DNA from: a virus
Direction: 5' to 3' (one strand)
Virus record (IMG/VR): IMGVR_UViG_3300021495_000041
Location: 1-35,982 of that record
Length of the DNA stretch: 35,982 nucleotides
The notes under the pieces are model-generated. The model ran no database searches and was not told where the DNA came from. It was given only the letters and a program-made list of their open reading frames with translations. Position 1 is the first letter of the stretch; each line of letters begins with the position of its first letter. The position numbers were made by a program, and so were the translations under genes. Positions 6,149 to 12,760 of this stretch are shown here, piece after piece.

Positions 6149-6523
6149 GTGGAGGAGATTAAAGAAGAGATAGCAAAGATTGTGTCTTCCTCAGGGGGTT
6201 GCTACGGTGCTACGCGGGAGGAGCTGAGGAAGATAGATAAGCTTGTTAGACTTTTTAAACTCTACTATTACCTTGGTCTGCGGTATCCTGCCGTGATTGA
6301 AAAATTCACTGAGTATAATGGTGAGGAGTACTTTGGTGCGGAAATTCCTGATCTACCTGGCTGTGGCGCTGAGGGCAGGACTAAAGAAGAGGCACTTGAG
6401 AGACTCCAGGAAGCGAAACGTGCGTGGATAGAAGTTAGTCTTGAAAGAGGTTTAACTATCCCCGAGCCGGGAAGCAGTTTAGAATTGGTTGGAGGTGGCC
6501 TTGATGAACGCAAAGAAGGCTAA
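6149..6523 (+). CDS. HicB-like protein (antitoxin family) without HicA
   Basis: Residues about 46-108 match the HicB partial RNase H-like fold: YPAVIEKF, then YFGAEIPDLPGCGAEG, TKEEALERLQEAKRAWIE and LTIPEP. In type II systems HicB blocks the HicA mRNA interferase. About 45 extra helical residues precede the domain here, and there is no C-terminal DNA-binding domain. Neither neighbour encodes HicA (the following 53-residue basic protein lacks the HicA double-stranded RNA-binding pattern with its catalytic histidine), so this is an orphan. It could neutralise host HicA or have a different role. The GTG start follows AAGGG by six bases. It overlaps the next gene by 20 bases. Confidence 0.75.
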   Translation: MEEIKEEIAKIVSSSGGCYGATREELRKIDKLVRLFKLYYYLGLRYPAVIEKFTEYNGEEYFGAEIPDLPGCGAEGRTKEEALERLQEAKRAWIEVSLERGLTIPEPGSSLELVGGGLDERKEG

Positions 6524-6665
6524 GTGGTTGAGGAAGCAAATCTATGGTGAGCAGTATAACCCCCGATTCCGGACTTATCAGAGAGTGGAAGGTCAGGTGG
6601 TAGCGGATTCAAGGAGACAGGCTTATCAGAAATTAAAAAAGGAGTATAGTCGTAGACGTATTTGA
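6504..6665 (+). CDS. Small very basic protein
   Basis: This 53-residue protein is rich in lysine and arginine (opening MNAKKAKWLRKQ, closing KEYSRRRI) and in tyrosine. It has no recognised domain. The ATG lies seven bases after a clear GGAGGT, and the gene overlaps the HicB-like gene by 20 bases, both signs of a real, co-translated gene. Its charge suggests nucleic-acid or ribosome binding, which is inference only. Its 3' end is 12 bases from pyrF. Confidence 0.65.
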   Translation: MNAKKAKWLRKQIYGEQYNPRFRTYQRVEGQVVADSRRQAYQKLKKEYSRRRI

Positions 6666-6677
6666 AAGGAGGTTCTT

Positions 6678-7340
6678 ATGTCTATCATAGAAAAGAAGAG
6701 AGGCATTGTTATCGCGTTGGACGTCACAGACGTGGATTCGGCCGTTGAGCTTGCTAGGCAACTCTGTGACCTTGAAGGTAACTTTGTCTTTAAAATAGGA
6801 CGCCCCCTAGAGATGCAAAGGGGGTATAAAGTCATTTCTGAGATTAAAAAGGTTTCCCGGATTCCGGTAGTTTACGACGGAAAAATTGCTGATATTCCTT
6901 ACATTTCAAGCCGCATAGCTCAAATTGCCTATGAAGCAGGAGCTGATGCTGTTATTGTTCACGGTTTTGTAGGTAGAGATGTTATAGAAAGCATCCTAGA
7001 GTTAAATAGGGGCGATGTAATAGTAGTTATGAGCATGACCCATCCTGGTGCTTCTCAATATATTAATCCAATAGCAAAGCAGTTAGTGGAAACAGTCAAT
7101 ACTTTGGGCGTAGATGGTGTAGTTTTACCCGCTACAAAGCCGGAAATTATAGCTTCTGTTGCTCCCGTACTAAGGGAGAACATTTATATCATGTCTCCCG
7201 GCATAAAAGTTCAGGGTGCTAAGGTTGGGGATGCAATAAGAGCAGGGGCCGATTACGAGATTACGGGAAGGGCTATTTATGGCGCTTCAGATCCTAAAAA
7301 AGCAGCGGAAGAGCTTTATAAAGAAATATTGGAGGTATAG
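6678..7340 (+). CDS. pyrF: Orotidine 5'-phosphate decarboxylase
   Basis: The enzyme decarboxylates OMP to UMP, the final step of de novo pyrimidine synthesis. The 220-residue (beta/alpha)8 barrel has the expected motifs: ALDV at residues 13-16, K39 in FKIG, the catalytic DxKxxD as D67-G-K-I-A-D72, and a phosphate-binding C-terminus (SPGIK near 174, GADYEITGRAI near 195). The length is typical of short archaeal and bacterial forms. A strong AAAGGAGG precedes the ATG. pyrE follows within two bases, so the pair forms a minimal pathway for orotate to UMP. Codons look richer in A/T (ATA, GAA, AAA) than in several neighbours, consistent with acquisition from a cellular genome, though I did not measure this. 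Confidence 0.95.
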   Translation: MSIIEKKRGIVIALDVTDVDSAVELARQLCDLEGNFVFKIGRPLEMQRGYKVISEIKKVSRIPVVYDGKIADIPYISSRIAQIAYEAGADAVIVHGFVGRDVIESILELNRGDVIVVMSMTHPGASQYINPIAKQLVETVNTLGVDGVVLPATKPEIIASVAPVLRENIYIMSPGIKVQGAKVGDAIRAGADYEITGRAIYGASDPKKAAEELYKEILEV

Positions 7341-7341
7341 A

Positions 7342-8001
7342 ATGCTGACAGCCTATAAGGAGGAATTCATCCACCACCTATTTAAGACAGGTGCTATCAA
7401 GTTTGGGGAGTTTAGGTTAAAAAGTGGTCGCATATCTCCTTATTTTATAAATATGGGGTTGGCAATGAAGGACGGAGAGGGATGTTCTAAAGTAGGAACA
7501 ATATACGCACAGGCCATTTGGGATAATTTAGGAGACAGTTTTGATTATATTCACGGCCCGGCTTATAAGGGTATTCCTCTGGCTTCACTAGTTGCTGAAA
7601 AGTTGTGGGAGCGTTATGAGGTCAGTAGACGGTGGGGTTATGACAGGAAGGAGAGCAAGGATTATGGAGACACTGCGGAAAAACTTATTGTGGGTGATTT
7701 ACACGATGCGGACCGAGTGCTGATTGTAGATGATGTTATCACCACAGGAAAGACTAAGGTTGATAATTGGCAAAGACTTTCTGCTTTGAGAAAAGTCCTA
7801 CCTGTTGGCATTTTTATCGCAGTGGATAGACAAGAGTTAGCTAAAGAGGATCTCAACATACTTATGCAACATGACCTTAAGATTTTTAAGATAGTTGAGA
7901 TAAAGGAGGTTTTCGAATACCTGCTTTCGGAGAAGCTTGTCACAGAAGAAACTTTTGCCCGGTTTGATAAGTATATTAAGAGCGTGGTTGGGGGAGAGTA
8001 A
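7342..8001 (+). CDS. pyrE: Orotate phosphoribosyltransferase
   Basis: This enzyme joins orotate and PRPP to make OMP, the substrate of the adjacent PyrF. The PRPP-binding signature VLIVDDVITTGKT lies at residues 126-138, the flexible catalytic loop contains DRKESKDYGD (101-110), and the N-terminal RLKSGRISPYFIN matches the orotate site. The 219-residue length is normal. ATG 7342 follows GGAGGT at the very end of pyrF and was chosen over upstream in-frame codons that lie inside pyrF. The stop overlaps the next ATG (TAATG), so pyrF, pyrE and the following gene are likely coupled. No carbamoyl-phosphate or dihydroorotate genes are in view, so the pair would depend on host orotate. Confidence 0.95.
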   Translation: MLTAYKEEFIHHLFKTGAIKFGEFRLKSGRISPYFINMGLAMKDGEGCSKVGTIYAQAIWDNLGDSFDYIHGPAYKGIPLASLVAEKLWERYEVSRRWGYDRKESKDYGDTAEKLIVGDLHDADRVLIVDDVITTGKTKVDNWQRLSALRKVLPVGIFIAVDRQELAKEDLNILMQHDLKIFKIVEIKEVFEYLLSEKLVTEETFARFDKYIKSVVGGE

Positions 8002-8228
8002 TGAAAGCTGAGAAGAGGAAACAAGTAGACCCTTACTTGAGAAAGCTTCAGTGCTTTCTTTATTTACTGGTTCGGGATTATATGACTTTTGGGGAAATAA
8101 ACTTGTTAGTGAGAGAGATAAGTGGGAAGACGGGCCGTTTTGTTTTTTCTGACAGCCTCCAAGCAAAGTGGAGTCTGGAAACTGCCAAGTCTCTTCTCGG
8201 AGAAAGTGAAGAGGATGAAGTTGTTTAG
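8001..8228 (+). CDS. Hypothetical protein, coupled to pyrE
   Basis: I do not recognise this 75-residue protein. It is basic at the N-terminus (MKAEKRKQVDPYLRKL), amphipathic in the middle (FLYLLVRDYMTFGEINLLV) and acidic at the C-terminus (GESEEDEVV). The pattern suggests a small helical, possibly winged-helix or protein-binding, domain, but nothing decisive is visible. A GGGGGAG site lies before the ATG, which overlaps the pyrE stop codon. Confidence 0.65.
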   Translation: MKAEKRKQVDPYLRKLQCFLYLLVRDYMTFGEINLLVREISGKTGRFVFSDSLQAKWSLETAKSLLGESEEDEVV

Positions 8229-8239
8229 GAGGGTGTGAG

Positions 8240-8602
8240 ATGGATTTAAAGGAAAGGAGAGCAAGATTTTGCTACGAGGCAGCAAGGCTACACGCAATGA
8301 TGTTAGGGTGCCCAGTGATCCCAAAGTCTTGGGATGATCGGGATCCTGACTTCAGAAAACAGTTTGTTGAGTTAATCGACGATTTGTGTTCTGGGAGGAA
8401 GTCGTTTGGAGACTTTAAGGAGGCTCACGACTCCTGGGTGCGGAGGTACGAGGAAATGGGCTGGATATTTGGAAAAAAGTATGATCCGGAGAACAAGGTG
8501 CATCCAGACCTTGTTCCTTATGAGGCATTGGATCCGAAGGAGAAGGTGAAGGATGAGGTCTTTCTCCGTCTGGTTTCAATCGCGAAAGAGTGTATGTGGT
8601 AG
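8240..8602 (+). CDS. RyR-domain-like phage protein
   Basis: Residues about 61-117 match the RyR domain (first described in ryanodine receptors and also found in phage and bacterial proteins). The hallmarks are the spaced aromatic and glycine pattern (HDSWVRRYEEMGWIFG), then YDPENKVHPDLVPYEAL and EKVKDEVFLRLVSI. The 120-residue protein has a helical N-terminal part of about 55 residues with no known domain. The domain's function in phages is not established; ligand or protein binding is a reasonable guess. The ATG lies after GGAGGGTG, 11 bases behind the previous gene. Confidence 0.7.
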   Translation: MDLKERRARFCYEAARLHAMMLGCPVIPKSWDDRDPDFRKQFVELIDDLCSGRKSFGDFKEAHDSWVRRYEEMGWIFGKKYDPENKVHPDLVPYEALDPKEKVKDEVFLRLVSIAKECMW

Positions 8603-8618
8603 TTTGGGGGTATAGGAG

Positions 8619-8888
8619 GTGTTTAAGTTTTGCTGGCATAAGTGGAAATATGTTTACCGTGTTACCACCAATAATTTTTTAGGGGAGAACTGTCCTCGCT
8701 TAGTGAAAGAGTTTAGAATATGTGTAAAGTGTGGTAAAGTACAAGGGCTCTGTGCGTCACTTAGTGGGTGTTGGTGGGGAACTTTACCTGATTGCGAGAC
8801 TAAAGTGTTGTTGAGTAAGGTGGTTGATAGAGGAGATTGCTTTGTGTTAGAAGAAAGCCGCCCACCTTTTGGTGGGTGTGGTTTATAG
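8619..8888 (+). CDS. Small cysteine-rich, zinc-ribbon-like protein
   Basis: The 89-residue protein opens FCWHKWKYV and has a CVKCGK pair near residue 36, a layout I associate with short phage zinc-ribbon proteins of unknown function. Further cysteines near 43, 49, 57 and later could complete metal sites or disulfides. The start is unsettled: the GTG at 8619 sits inside an AGGAGGTG Shine-Dalgarno-like sequence and would need the GGGGG at 8606-8610 as its ribosome site, while no ordinary start codon lies at the right distance from AGGAGG. Confidence 0.6.
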   Translation: MFKFCWHKWKYVYRVTTNNFLGENCPRLVKEFRICVKCGKVQGLCASLSGCWWGTLPDCETKVLLSKVVDRGDCFVLEESRPPFGGCGL

Positions 8889-8899
8889 GAGGTGTGATT

Positions 8900-9121
8900 T
8901 TGGCTACTCCTCAGACATGTAAAAGGTGTGGGAGAGTGCAGAATGTAGTGTGGAAAGTTAGTGATGAGTTGTGGAACCGAGTCTGTAAGAAGTGTGGCTG
9001 GAATCCCACGAAAACTTTGTGTCTGGAGTGTTTCGCAGACCTTGCAGGGTATGTTGACTTAATCAGGTGGGGTAATTTAGATGCTGGAGTTGTTATGAGG
9101 AAGTTATGGGAGGAAAGATGA
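8900..9121 (+). CDS. Small protein with three CxxC pairs
   Basis: The 73-residue protein has three zinc-knuckle-like pairs: C7/C10 (CKRC), C29/C32 (CKKC) and C41/C44 (CLEC). A metal-binding fold with one or two zinc ions is likely, and nucleic-acid or protein binding is plausible. A TTG start was chosen because it lies six bases after GGAGGT (8888-8893); the longer in-frame reading would begin inside the preceding gene. It sits beside another cysteine-rich gene, but the two are not obviously paralogous. Confidence 0.65.
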   Translation: MATPQTCKRCGRVQNVVWKVSDELWNRVCKKCGWNPTKTLCLECFADLAGYVDLIRWGNLDAGVVMRKLWEER

Positions 9122-9167
9122 AGCTTTATTTACCCTATATGGGGAATAATGTAGAAGGAGGTAAGAG

Positions 9168-9407
9168 ATGGAGAATTGTATTGGTGAAGCTAGGCCAAAG
9201 TATTGGGATGAGATGACTCTTGACGAGAAAGTCGAGGTTTTGAGAAGTCACTTATCTTCTATGGTAGAAGAAGTGTTAAGGTTACAAAAACTAAGACAGC
9301 ACACGCACAGTCTATCAGGGAGGGTGGTCTACGAGGATGACGAGTTTCCTCCTCGTTCTTATAAGCTGCCGATGGACTTACAGAGAAAACCCCGCACGGT
9401 AGAGTAA
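9168..9407 (+). CDS. Small acidic helical hypothetical protein
   Basis: I do not recognise this 79-residue protein. Residues about 15-45 form a likely amphipathic or coiled-coil helix (TLDEKVEVLRSHLSSMVEEVLRL, in heptad-like spacing). The C-terminal 30 residues are proline-rich and probably unstructured. A strong GAAGGAGG precedes the ATG. Confidence 0.65.
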   Translation: MENCIGEARPKYWDEMTLDEKVEVLRSHLSSMVEEVLRLQKLRQHTHSLSGRVVYEDDEFPPRSYKLPMDLQRKPRTVE

Positions 9408-9429
9408 GAGGTTGTGAGAGGAGGCTGAA

Positions 9430-9879
9430 ATGATTTGGATACTTCTACTTTTAGTTGGTCTAATTTCAGTTATATATTTTGGGAAACGAGGGAAGGACCA
9501 CCTTGTGTTTTCTGGTCTTGTAAGTGCTCTTTTGTCTGTCATACTTTTGGCAGCACTTGTACCCAAAGGTATAACGACTTATCCCCAACTAGTAGGGCAG
9601 TTGCATGAAATAAAAGTGCTTCAACAAAGAATTGACGATATTAGAGCCGCTGTTTACCCAGAGCAGCCAGGAGATTTGGTCGGTGGGAGTTTGACGAACT
9701 TACAGCAGTCCTCAAAGTTGAGTGATTATTTACGCCGAGTTGCGGAAGCCGAAGCTGAGTATAGCTCGTTGCTGGTTAGAGCACGGTTTTACAAAAAAGA
9801 TTATATGTGGATAGTGTTCGGTCACGGGCTTTTTATTTCAGATAAGGTATTTCAACTGCCCGAGATTAAGGGAGGTTAA
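9430..9879 (+). CDS. Membrane protein with two N-terminal transmembrane segments
   Basis: Two hydrophobic segments (residues about 1-17 and 27-45) are followed by a soluble stretch with heptad-like spacing (LVGQLHEIKVLQQRIDDI) and a C-terminal aromatic segment (YMWIVFGHGLFI). This resembles small phage membrane proteins with a helical hairpin and coiled coil that often lie near lysis genes, but no holin or spanin family is recognisable. It precedes another small membrane protein by a few bases, and an M15 peptidase lies 1.2 kb downstream, so a role in lysis or membrane association is possible. A GAGGAGG site precedes the ATG. Confidence 0.7.
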   Translation: MIWILLLLVGLISVIYFGKRGKDHLVFSGLVSALLSVILLAALVPKGITTYPQLVGQLHEIKVLQQRIDDIRAAVYPEQPGDLVGGSLTNLQQSSKLSDYLRRVAEAEAEYSSLLVRARFYKKDYMWIVFGHGLFISDKVFQLPEIKGG

Positions 9880-9883
9880 AGTG

Positions 9884-10096
9884 ATGTTAATTTTAGAGAT
9901 TGTGTTAACGATACTAGCGTACAGGCAAGGTTGGAGGGGGTGGGCACTTCTACCTGGTGCGTTCATAATTGGGTATTGCTTCCTTTTAGGACTCACACAG
10001 ATACCCGGTAGAGGTCTACTTGGCTATTCGGCGGATTGTAGTTGCGTTTTAGCTCTAATTGTTCTGTTGATAGTTGGGAGGAAGCTCTTTGAGTAA
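9884..10096 (+). CDS. Small two-segment membrane protein
   Basis: This 70-residue protein is almost entirely hydrophobic, with membrane segments near residues 2-13, 21-38 and 52-66 broken by RQGWRGW and a short polar loop. Size and topology would suit a holin, given an M15 endolysin candidate downstream, but holins share little sequence and this is inference. ATG 9884 lies seven bases after GGAGGT; GTG 9881 is an alternative one codon earlier. It overlaps the next gene by eight bases. Confidence 0.65.
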   Translation: MLILEIVLTILAYRQGWRGWALLPGAFIIGYCFLLGLTQIPGRGLLGYSADCSCVLALIVLLIVGRKLFE

Positions 10097-10328
10097 GCAA
10101 GTGAAGTTTTTAGTGATTGGTGGTTATGTAGTAAGCCCAAACGATGGAGAAGTTCATTTCATATCAGCACGCAAATTGTGTGAGCTGTATGGGCTGGATC
10201 CCCGTGCTCCAAACGTTAGGTTAGCGGACATAAGACGCCCCGAAACGTTGTTGGGCTATGATGACACATGGCAAGTGCTGATGCCCCGAGACTTTGGAGA
10301 TTACTCAAAACCAACTTGCGATGAGTAG
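10089..10328 (+). CDS. Hypothetical protein
   Basis: I do not recognise this 79-residue protein. It starts with a beta-like strand (VKFLVIGGYVVS) and includes SARKLCELYGLDPRAPNVRLADI, which looks like a helix and loop of a small alpha/beta domain. The TTG start lies seven bases after GGGAGG (10076-10081), better placed than the earlier in-frame TTG at 10074. It overlaps genes on both sides by eight bases, marking it as part of the same operon. Confidence 0.6.
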   Translation: MSKQVKFLVIGGYVVSPNDGEVHFISARKLCELYGLDPRAPNVRLADIRRPETLLGYDDTWQVLMPRDFGDYSKPTCDE

Positions 10329-10845
10329 TCAACGCGAGAAGCGGCTCAACTTAGTCATTTCAGACGCAGATGGTAAAGAGTTATTTAAGGTGGCCGATAA
10401 GCTTAGCCCTGATCTTGCTGTAAGGTTTAAAAGCGCGATTGCGGCTACCATATCTGGCTGCCGTAAGAACTCGTTTCTTTGGAATGTGTTTATGCACTAT
10501 GGGTGTGATGTAGAGGTAGTGAAACGCGAACTGAGTAAACAGTATAATGAGAAGGGAACAATGGGAATGGGTTCCTATTGGGGATTCAGATATAACGTCG
10601 TTTTAGAAGGCTTAAAAAGAATAGGAATTAAGACTAAGCCCAGGGTGTACAACAACGCACCCTATGGGCTGGCAGAAGAGGCGTTTAAACGTTATGGAGG
10701 GATAAAGAAAGTGTTAGCGTCATTTGGTTCGATGCTGGAGTTCAGTAAGGTTTGTAGGGTATCGTCTTGTAACTTAGGAGAGTACCTCCATAGAAGTGGT
10801 TATTTTTACGATCGTAGTGAGGGAAAGTGGAGAGAAAGGAGGTGA
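10321..10845 (+). CDS. Hypothetical protein
   Basis: This protein of about 174 residues has no recognised catalytic motif. It is basic and mainly helical, with a tyrosine- and glycine-rich middle (NEKGTMGMGSYWGFRYNVV) and a cysteine pair in SKVCRVSSCNLG. The start is uncertain: ATG 10321 overlaps the previous stop but lacks a Shine-Dalgarno site, and TTG 10294 is an in-frame alternative nine codons earlier, also without one. Translational coupling to the upstream gene would explain the missing site. Confidence 0.6.
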   Translation: MSSQREKRLNLVISDADGKELFKVADKLSPDLAVRFKSAIAATISGCRKNSFLWNVFMHYGCDVEVVKRELSKQYNEKGTMGMGSYWGFRYNVVLEGLKRIGIKTKPRVYNNAPYGLAEEAFKRYGGIKKVLASFGSMLEFSKVCRVSSCNLGEYLHRSGYFYDRSEGKWRERR

Positions 10846-10851
10846 AGGAAG

Positions 10852-11025
10852 ATGAATAAACTACGTGTAGATGATGTAGTTGAACTTAAGGACGGAAGGA
10901 TAGTAAGGATTCTGGAAGTGAGAGACGAAAGCTATATGTATCCTATATGGTTTGTAGATATTGAAACAGGAGTAACGGGTGGCTGTAAATTTGAGGATAT
11001 AAGGAGAAAGGTGAGAGATACTTAA
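10852..11025 (+). CDS. Small KOW/SH3-like hypothetical protein
   Basis: This 57-residue frame has a strong AAAGGAGG a few bases before its ATG. The sequence (LRVDDVVELKDGRIVRILEV, then PIWFVDIETG) reads like a small SH3-type or KOW-like beta-barrel, as seen in many short phage proteins. It fills the gap between two well-supported genes, which together with the ribosome-binding site argues it is real. The function is unknown. Confidence 0.65.
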   Translation: MNKLRVDDVVELKDGRIVRILEVRDESYMYPIWFVDIETGVTGGCKFEDIRRKVRDT

Positions 11026-11038
11026 GTAAAGGAGGAAG

Positions 11039-11410
11039 ATGGGAGTGAGTTGGTGGGAGGAGGTCGATCACTTTAGTCCTAAAGAGTTTGCTTGCCCGTG
11101 TTGTGGTGCGTGTGAGATGAAGGAAGATTTCGTGAAGTGGCTCGATCAAGTAAGGTCGGATTTAGGGTCTCCTATTGTGATTGACTCAGGGTTTAGGTGT
11201 GCTCGTCACAATAAGGAAGTGGGGGGCGCACCAAATAGTGCACACTTGAGAGGCATGGCAGCAGATATTAGAGCATATGGTTCGGAGTATCGGTATCGGC
11301 TGCTCAGAGTCTTATTACGGTGGGGAGCGATTAGAATTGGAGTGAGTAAGAACTTCATTCATGTTGACATGGATATTAGTTTACCACATCCTGTGATGTG
11401 GGTATACTAG
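11039..11410 (+). CDS. M15 family zinc peptidase (endolysin-like)
   Basis: The 123-residue protein matches peptidase M15 (D-Ala-D-Ala carboxypeptidase / L-alanoyl-D-glutamate endopeptidase type). Zinc ligands are visible as H69 and D76 in SAHLRGMAADIRA and H108 in FIHVD, with D110 nearby. The FRCARHNKEVGGAPNSAH stretch is the family signature. It would cut peptide stems of peptidoglycan. There is no signal peptide, so a holin would be needed for export, which fits the two small membrane proteins upstream. A CPCCGAC cysteine cluster at 19-25 near the N-terminus is seen in other short M15 phage proteins. A strong GGAGG precedes the ATG. Confidence 0.9.
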   Translation: MGVSWWEEVDHFSPKEFACPCCGACEMKEDFVKWLDQVRSDLGSPIVIDSGFRCARHNKEVGGAPNSAHLRGMAADIRAYGSEYRYRLLRVLLRWGAIRIGVSKNFIHVDMDISLPHPVMWVY

Positions 11411-11420
11411 GAGGTATGAA

Positions 11421-11666
11421 ATGGCGAAGATTGAATTCGTGAAGGTGGAGTTACGCCCTGAAGTAGAGGGGTGCTACTTTAAAGATAAGATTGTAGTTAG
11501 TCTAACACCTGCTGTTGTTGAGCACATAGCTACTCAGTATAAAGAGCTTGCTTTAAGAGAGAGCGACTGTTACTTAAGACAAGGTACCTACAGGGAGATT
11601 TGTGACGGCTTCAAGGTGATCCTAGAGAAGTGGAAAAGCAGCAGAGCGGCGCAGCAAATAAAGTAA
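11421..11666 (+). CDS. Hypothetical protein
   Basis: I do not recognise this 81-residue protein. It has an N-terminal beta-strand pair (IEFVKVELRPEV, DKIVVSLTPAV) followed by a long helical part that ends basic (EKWKSSRAAQQIK). There is no signal or membrane segment. TAGGAGGT precedes the ATG, ten bases after the M15 gene, so it belongs to the same operon. Confidence 0.6.
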   Translation: MAKIEFVKVELRPEVEGCYFKDKIVVSLTPAVVEHIATQYKELALRESDCYLRQGTYREICDGFKVILEKWKSSRAAQQIK

Positions 11667-11678
11667 GGGGAGGTCACT

Positions 11679-12035
11679 ATGGTACTGCTTAATGAGGGAC
11701 TTAACGTGTCATTCAAAATTCTCAATTTAATCAAAAAAGATAAGGATTTAAAGGACTACAAGATTTGTGTCAACTGCTTCCAGAACGGTAGAGAAATGGG
11801 ACTAACTTTTGGAAACTTGGACGGTACTGACAATATGACTTACTGTGTATACGAGCACAGAAACTCAGATGACATCATCGTTAACGGGAAGAGAAATTGG
11901 ACAGGCTGGGCGGGAGACCTTCCTTATGCTGGCGAGACTAAGTATGACTATATCGCTTCGTTTAAAGCGGGGCAAATAAGAGAGTGCTTTTTGAAATTAA
12001 AAAAGCTTCTTTTAAAGGGTGTGAATCATGATTAG
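11679..12035 (+). CDS. Hypothetical protein
   Basis: I do not recognise this 118-residue protein. It has a lysine-rich N-terminal helix (LNLIKKDKDLKDYK), a central alpha/beta portion with many asparagine and aspartate residues (NLDGTDNMTYCVYEHRNSDD) and a basic C-terminal helix (FLKLKKLLLKG). The ATG follows GGGGAGGT. The 3' end overlaps the P-loop gene by eight bases, so both are probably translated together. Confidence 0.6.
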   Translation: MVLLNEGLNVSFKILNLIKKDKDLKDYKICVNCFQNGREMGLTFGNLDGTDNMTYCVYEHRNSDDIIVNGKRNWTGWAGDLPYAGETKYDYIASFKAGQIRECFLKLKKLLLKGVNHD

Positions 12036-12558
12036 AGTTTACGCTTTATCAGGGAGCCACGACGTCGGTAAAACGACGATTTTTACTCGGCTTAAGAGGC
12101 TCTTGCGTTCATACAGATTCGCCTTTGTAGGTGAGTTTGCTGATTGCCTACTGAAACAAATGGGCATCAGAGACGCTTGGAAGGAAACGATCCAACGCGA
12201 CGCTGAGGCTTATGACTATTTTGAGACAGCGTTGGACTTTGTTACTGTTGCTAGCTATTTGGTTTACAGGGACAAAGTGATAGTGGCTGACAGAAGTATA
12301 GTGGACAACTGCGCTTACAGGCTTTGTGTAGGATCACCACTAAACACAATGTCATTGCTGAGCTTTTATGACGTGAGTCTTTACACCTTTTTCGTGCGGA
12401 GTAAACGAGAAGACGCTGAGGTGACTAATGCTGTGGCTGAGGTGTTGAAGCGTTTTTCGTTACCTTATGAAGAGGTTCAGGTGATTGAGGGTAAGCCTGA
12501 TGAAACAGCTGAATCTGTTGCGCGTAGAGTTCTGGAGATAGAGAAACAAAGTACGTAA
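12028..12558 (+). CDS. P-loop NTPase / nucleotide-kinase-like (AAA_28 type)
   Basis: The 176-residue protein has a Walker A motif GSHDVGKTT (residues 9-17) and, in the middle, VIVADRSIVDNCAYR, the DRS...D..AY pattern of AAA_28/NadR-like and deoxynucleoside-kinase-like P-loop proteins. That pattern supports phosphorylation of a small substrate, perhaps a nucleoside or a nicotinamide compound, but the substrate cannot be read from the sequence. With pyrF/pyrE in the same module, a role in nucleotide metabolism is plausible. It is the last gene of the + strand block and converges with the minus-strand genes. Confidence 0.75.
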   Translation: MIRVYALSGSHDVGKTTIFTRLKRLLRSYRFAFVGEFADCLLKQMGIRDAWKETIQRDAEAYDYFETALDFVTVASYLVYRDKVIVADRSIVDNCAYRLCVGSPLNTMSLLSFYDVSLYTFFVRSKREDAEVTNAVAEVLKRFSLPYEEVQVIEGKPDETAESVARRVLEIEKQST

Positions 12559-12562
12559 GGGC

Positions 12563-12760
12563 TTATATCAACCTAAGTAGGTTTTCGAGTTTCTTAAATA
12601 ACTCCAGGAGTCTTTTCATAATCCTCTTACACTCGTCGGGATCTTCCGTCTCGTTACATCTGGTCCTATGTTCCAAAACCCAAACTTTAGCTATGGTTAT
12701 AAAACCTCGTAGTTCTGCTTTTTGCTTTAAGTCACTTTCCGCCACCCACTCCCGCTCCAT
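12563..12760 (-). CDS. Small helical hypothetical protein
   Basis: This 65-residue protein is highly helical and charged, with two cysteines (RCNETEDPDEC) and a leucine-rich end (RLLELFKKLENLLRLI) that could pack as a coiled coil. It overlaps the 3' end of the protease-like gene by 34 bases in another frame. The ribosome-binding site (AGAGG, three bases before the ATG) is only moderate. It could instead be the shifted tail of the protease gene, but it lacks the beta-strands expected there, so I treat it as a separate gene. Confidence 0.5.
   Translation of the reverse strand: MEREWVAESDLKQKAELRGFITIAKVWVLEHRTRCNETEDPDECKRIMKRLLELFKKLENLLRLI
12570..12585. terminator. Weak hairpin between converging operons
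   Basis: AACCT (12570-12574) pairs with AGGTT (12579-12583) around a 4-base loop, followed by two Ts. It sits where the + and - strand transcripts meet, but the stem is short, the T-tract is poor, and it lies inside the end of the minus-strand gene 12563-12760. Confidence 0.25.

Noticed and set aside
6504-6665. Possible HicA toxin partner for the HicB-like gene
   Set aside because: The small basic protein lacks the HicA pattern (GSH..Y and the beta-strand arrangement), and the order is not the usual hicA-hicB.
9055-9083. TTGACT...TTAGAT promoter-like pair on the + strand
   Set aside because: It lies inside a coding gene, the -10 box is weak, and no gene start follows at a sensible distance.
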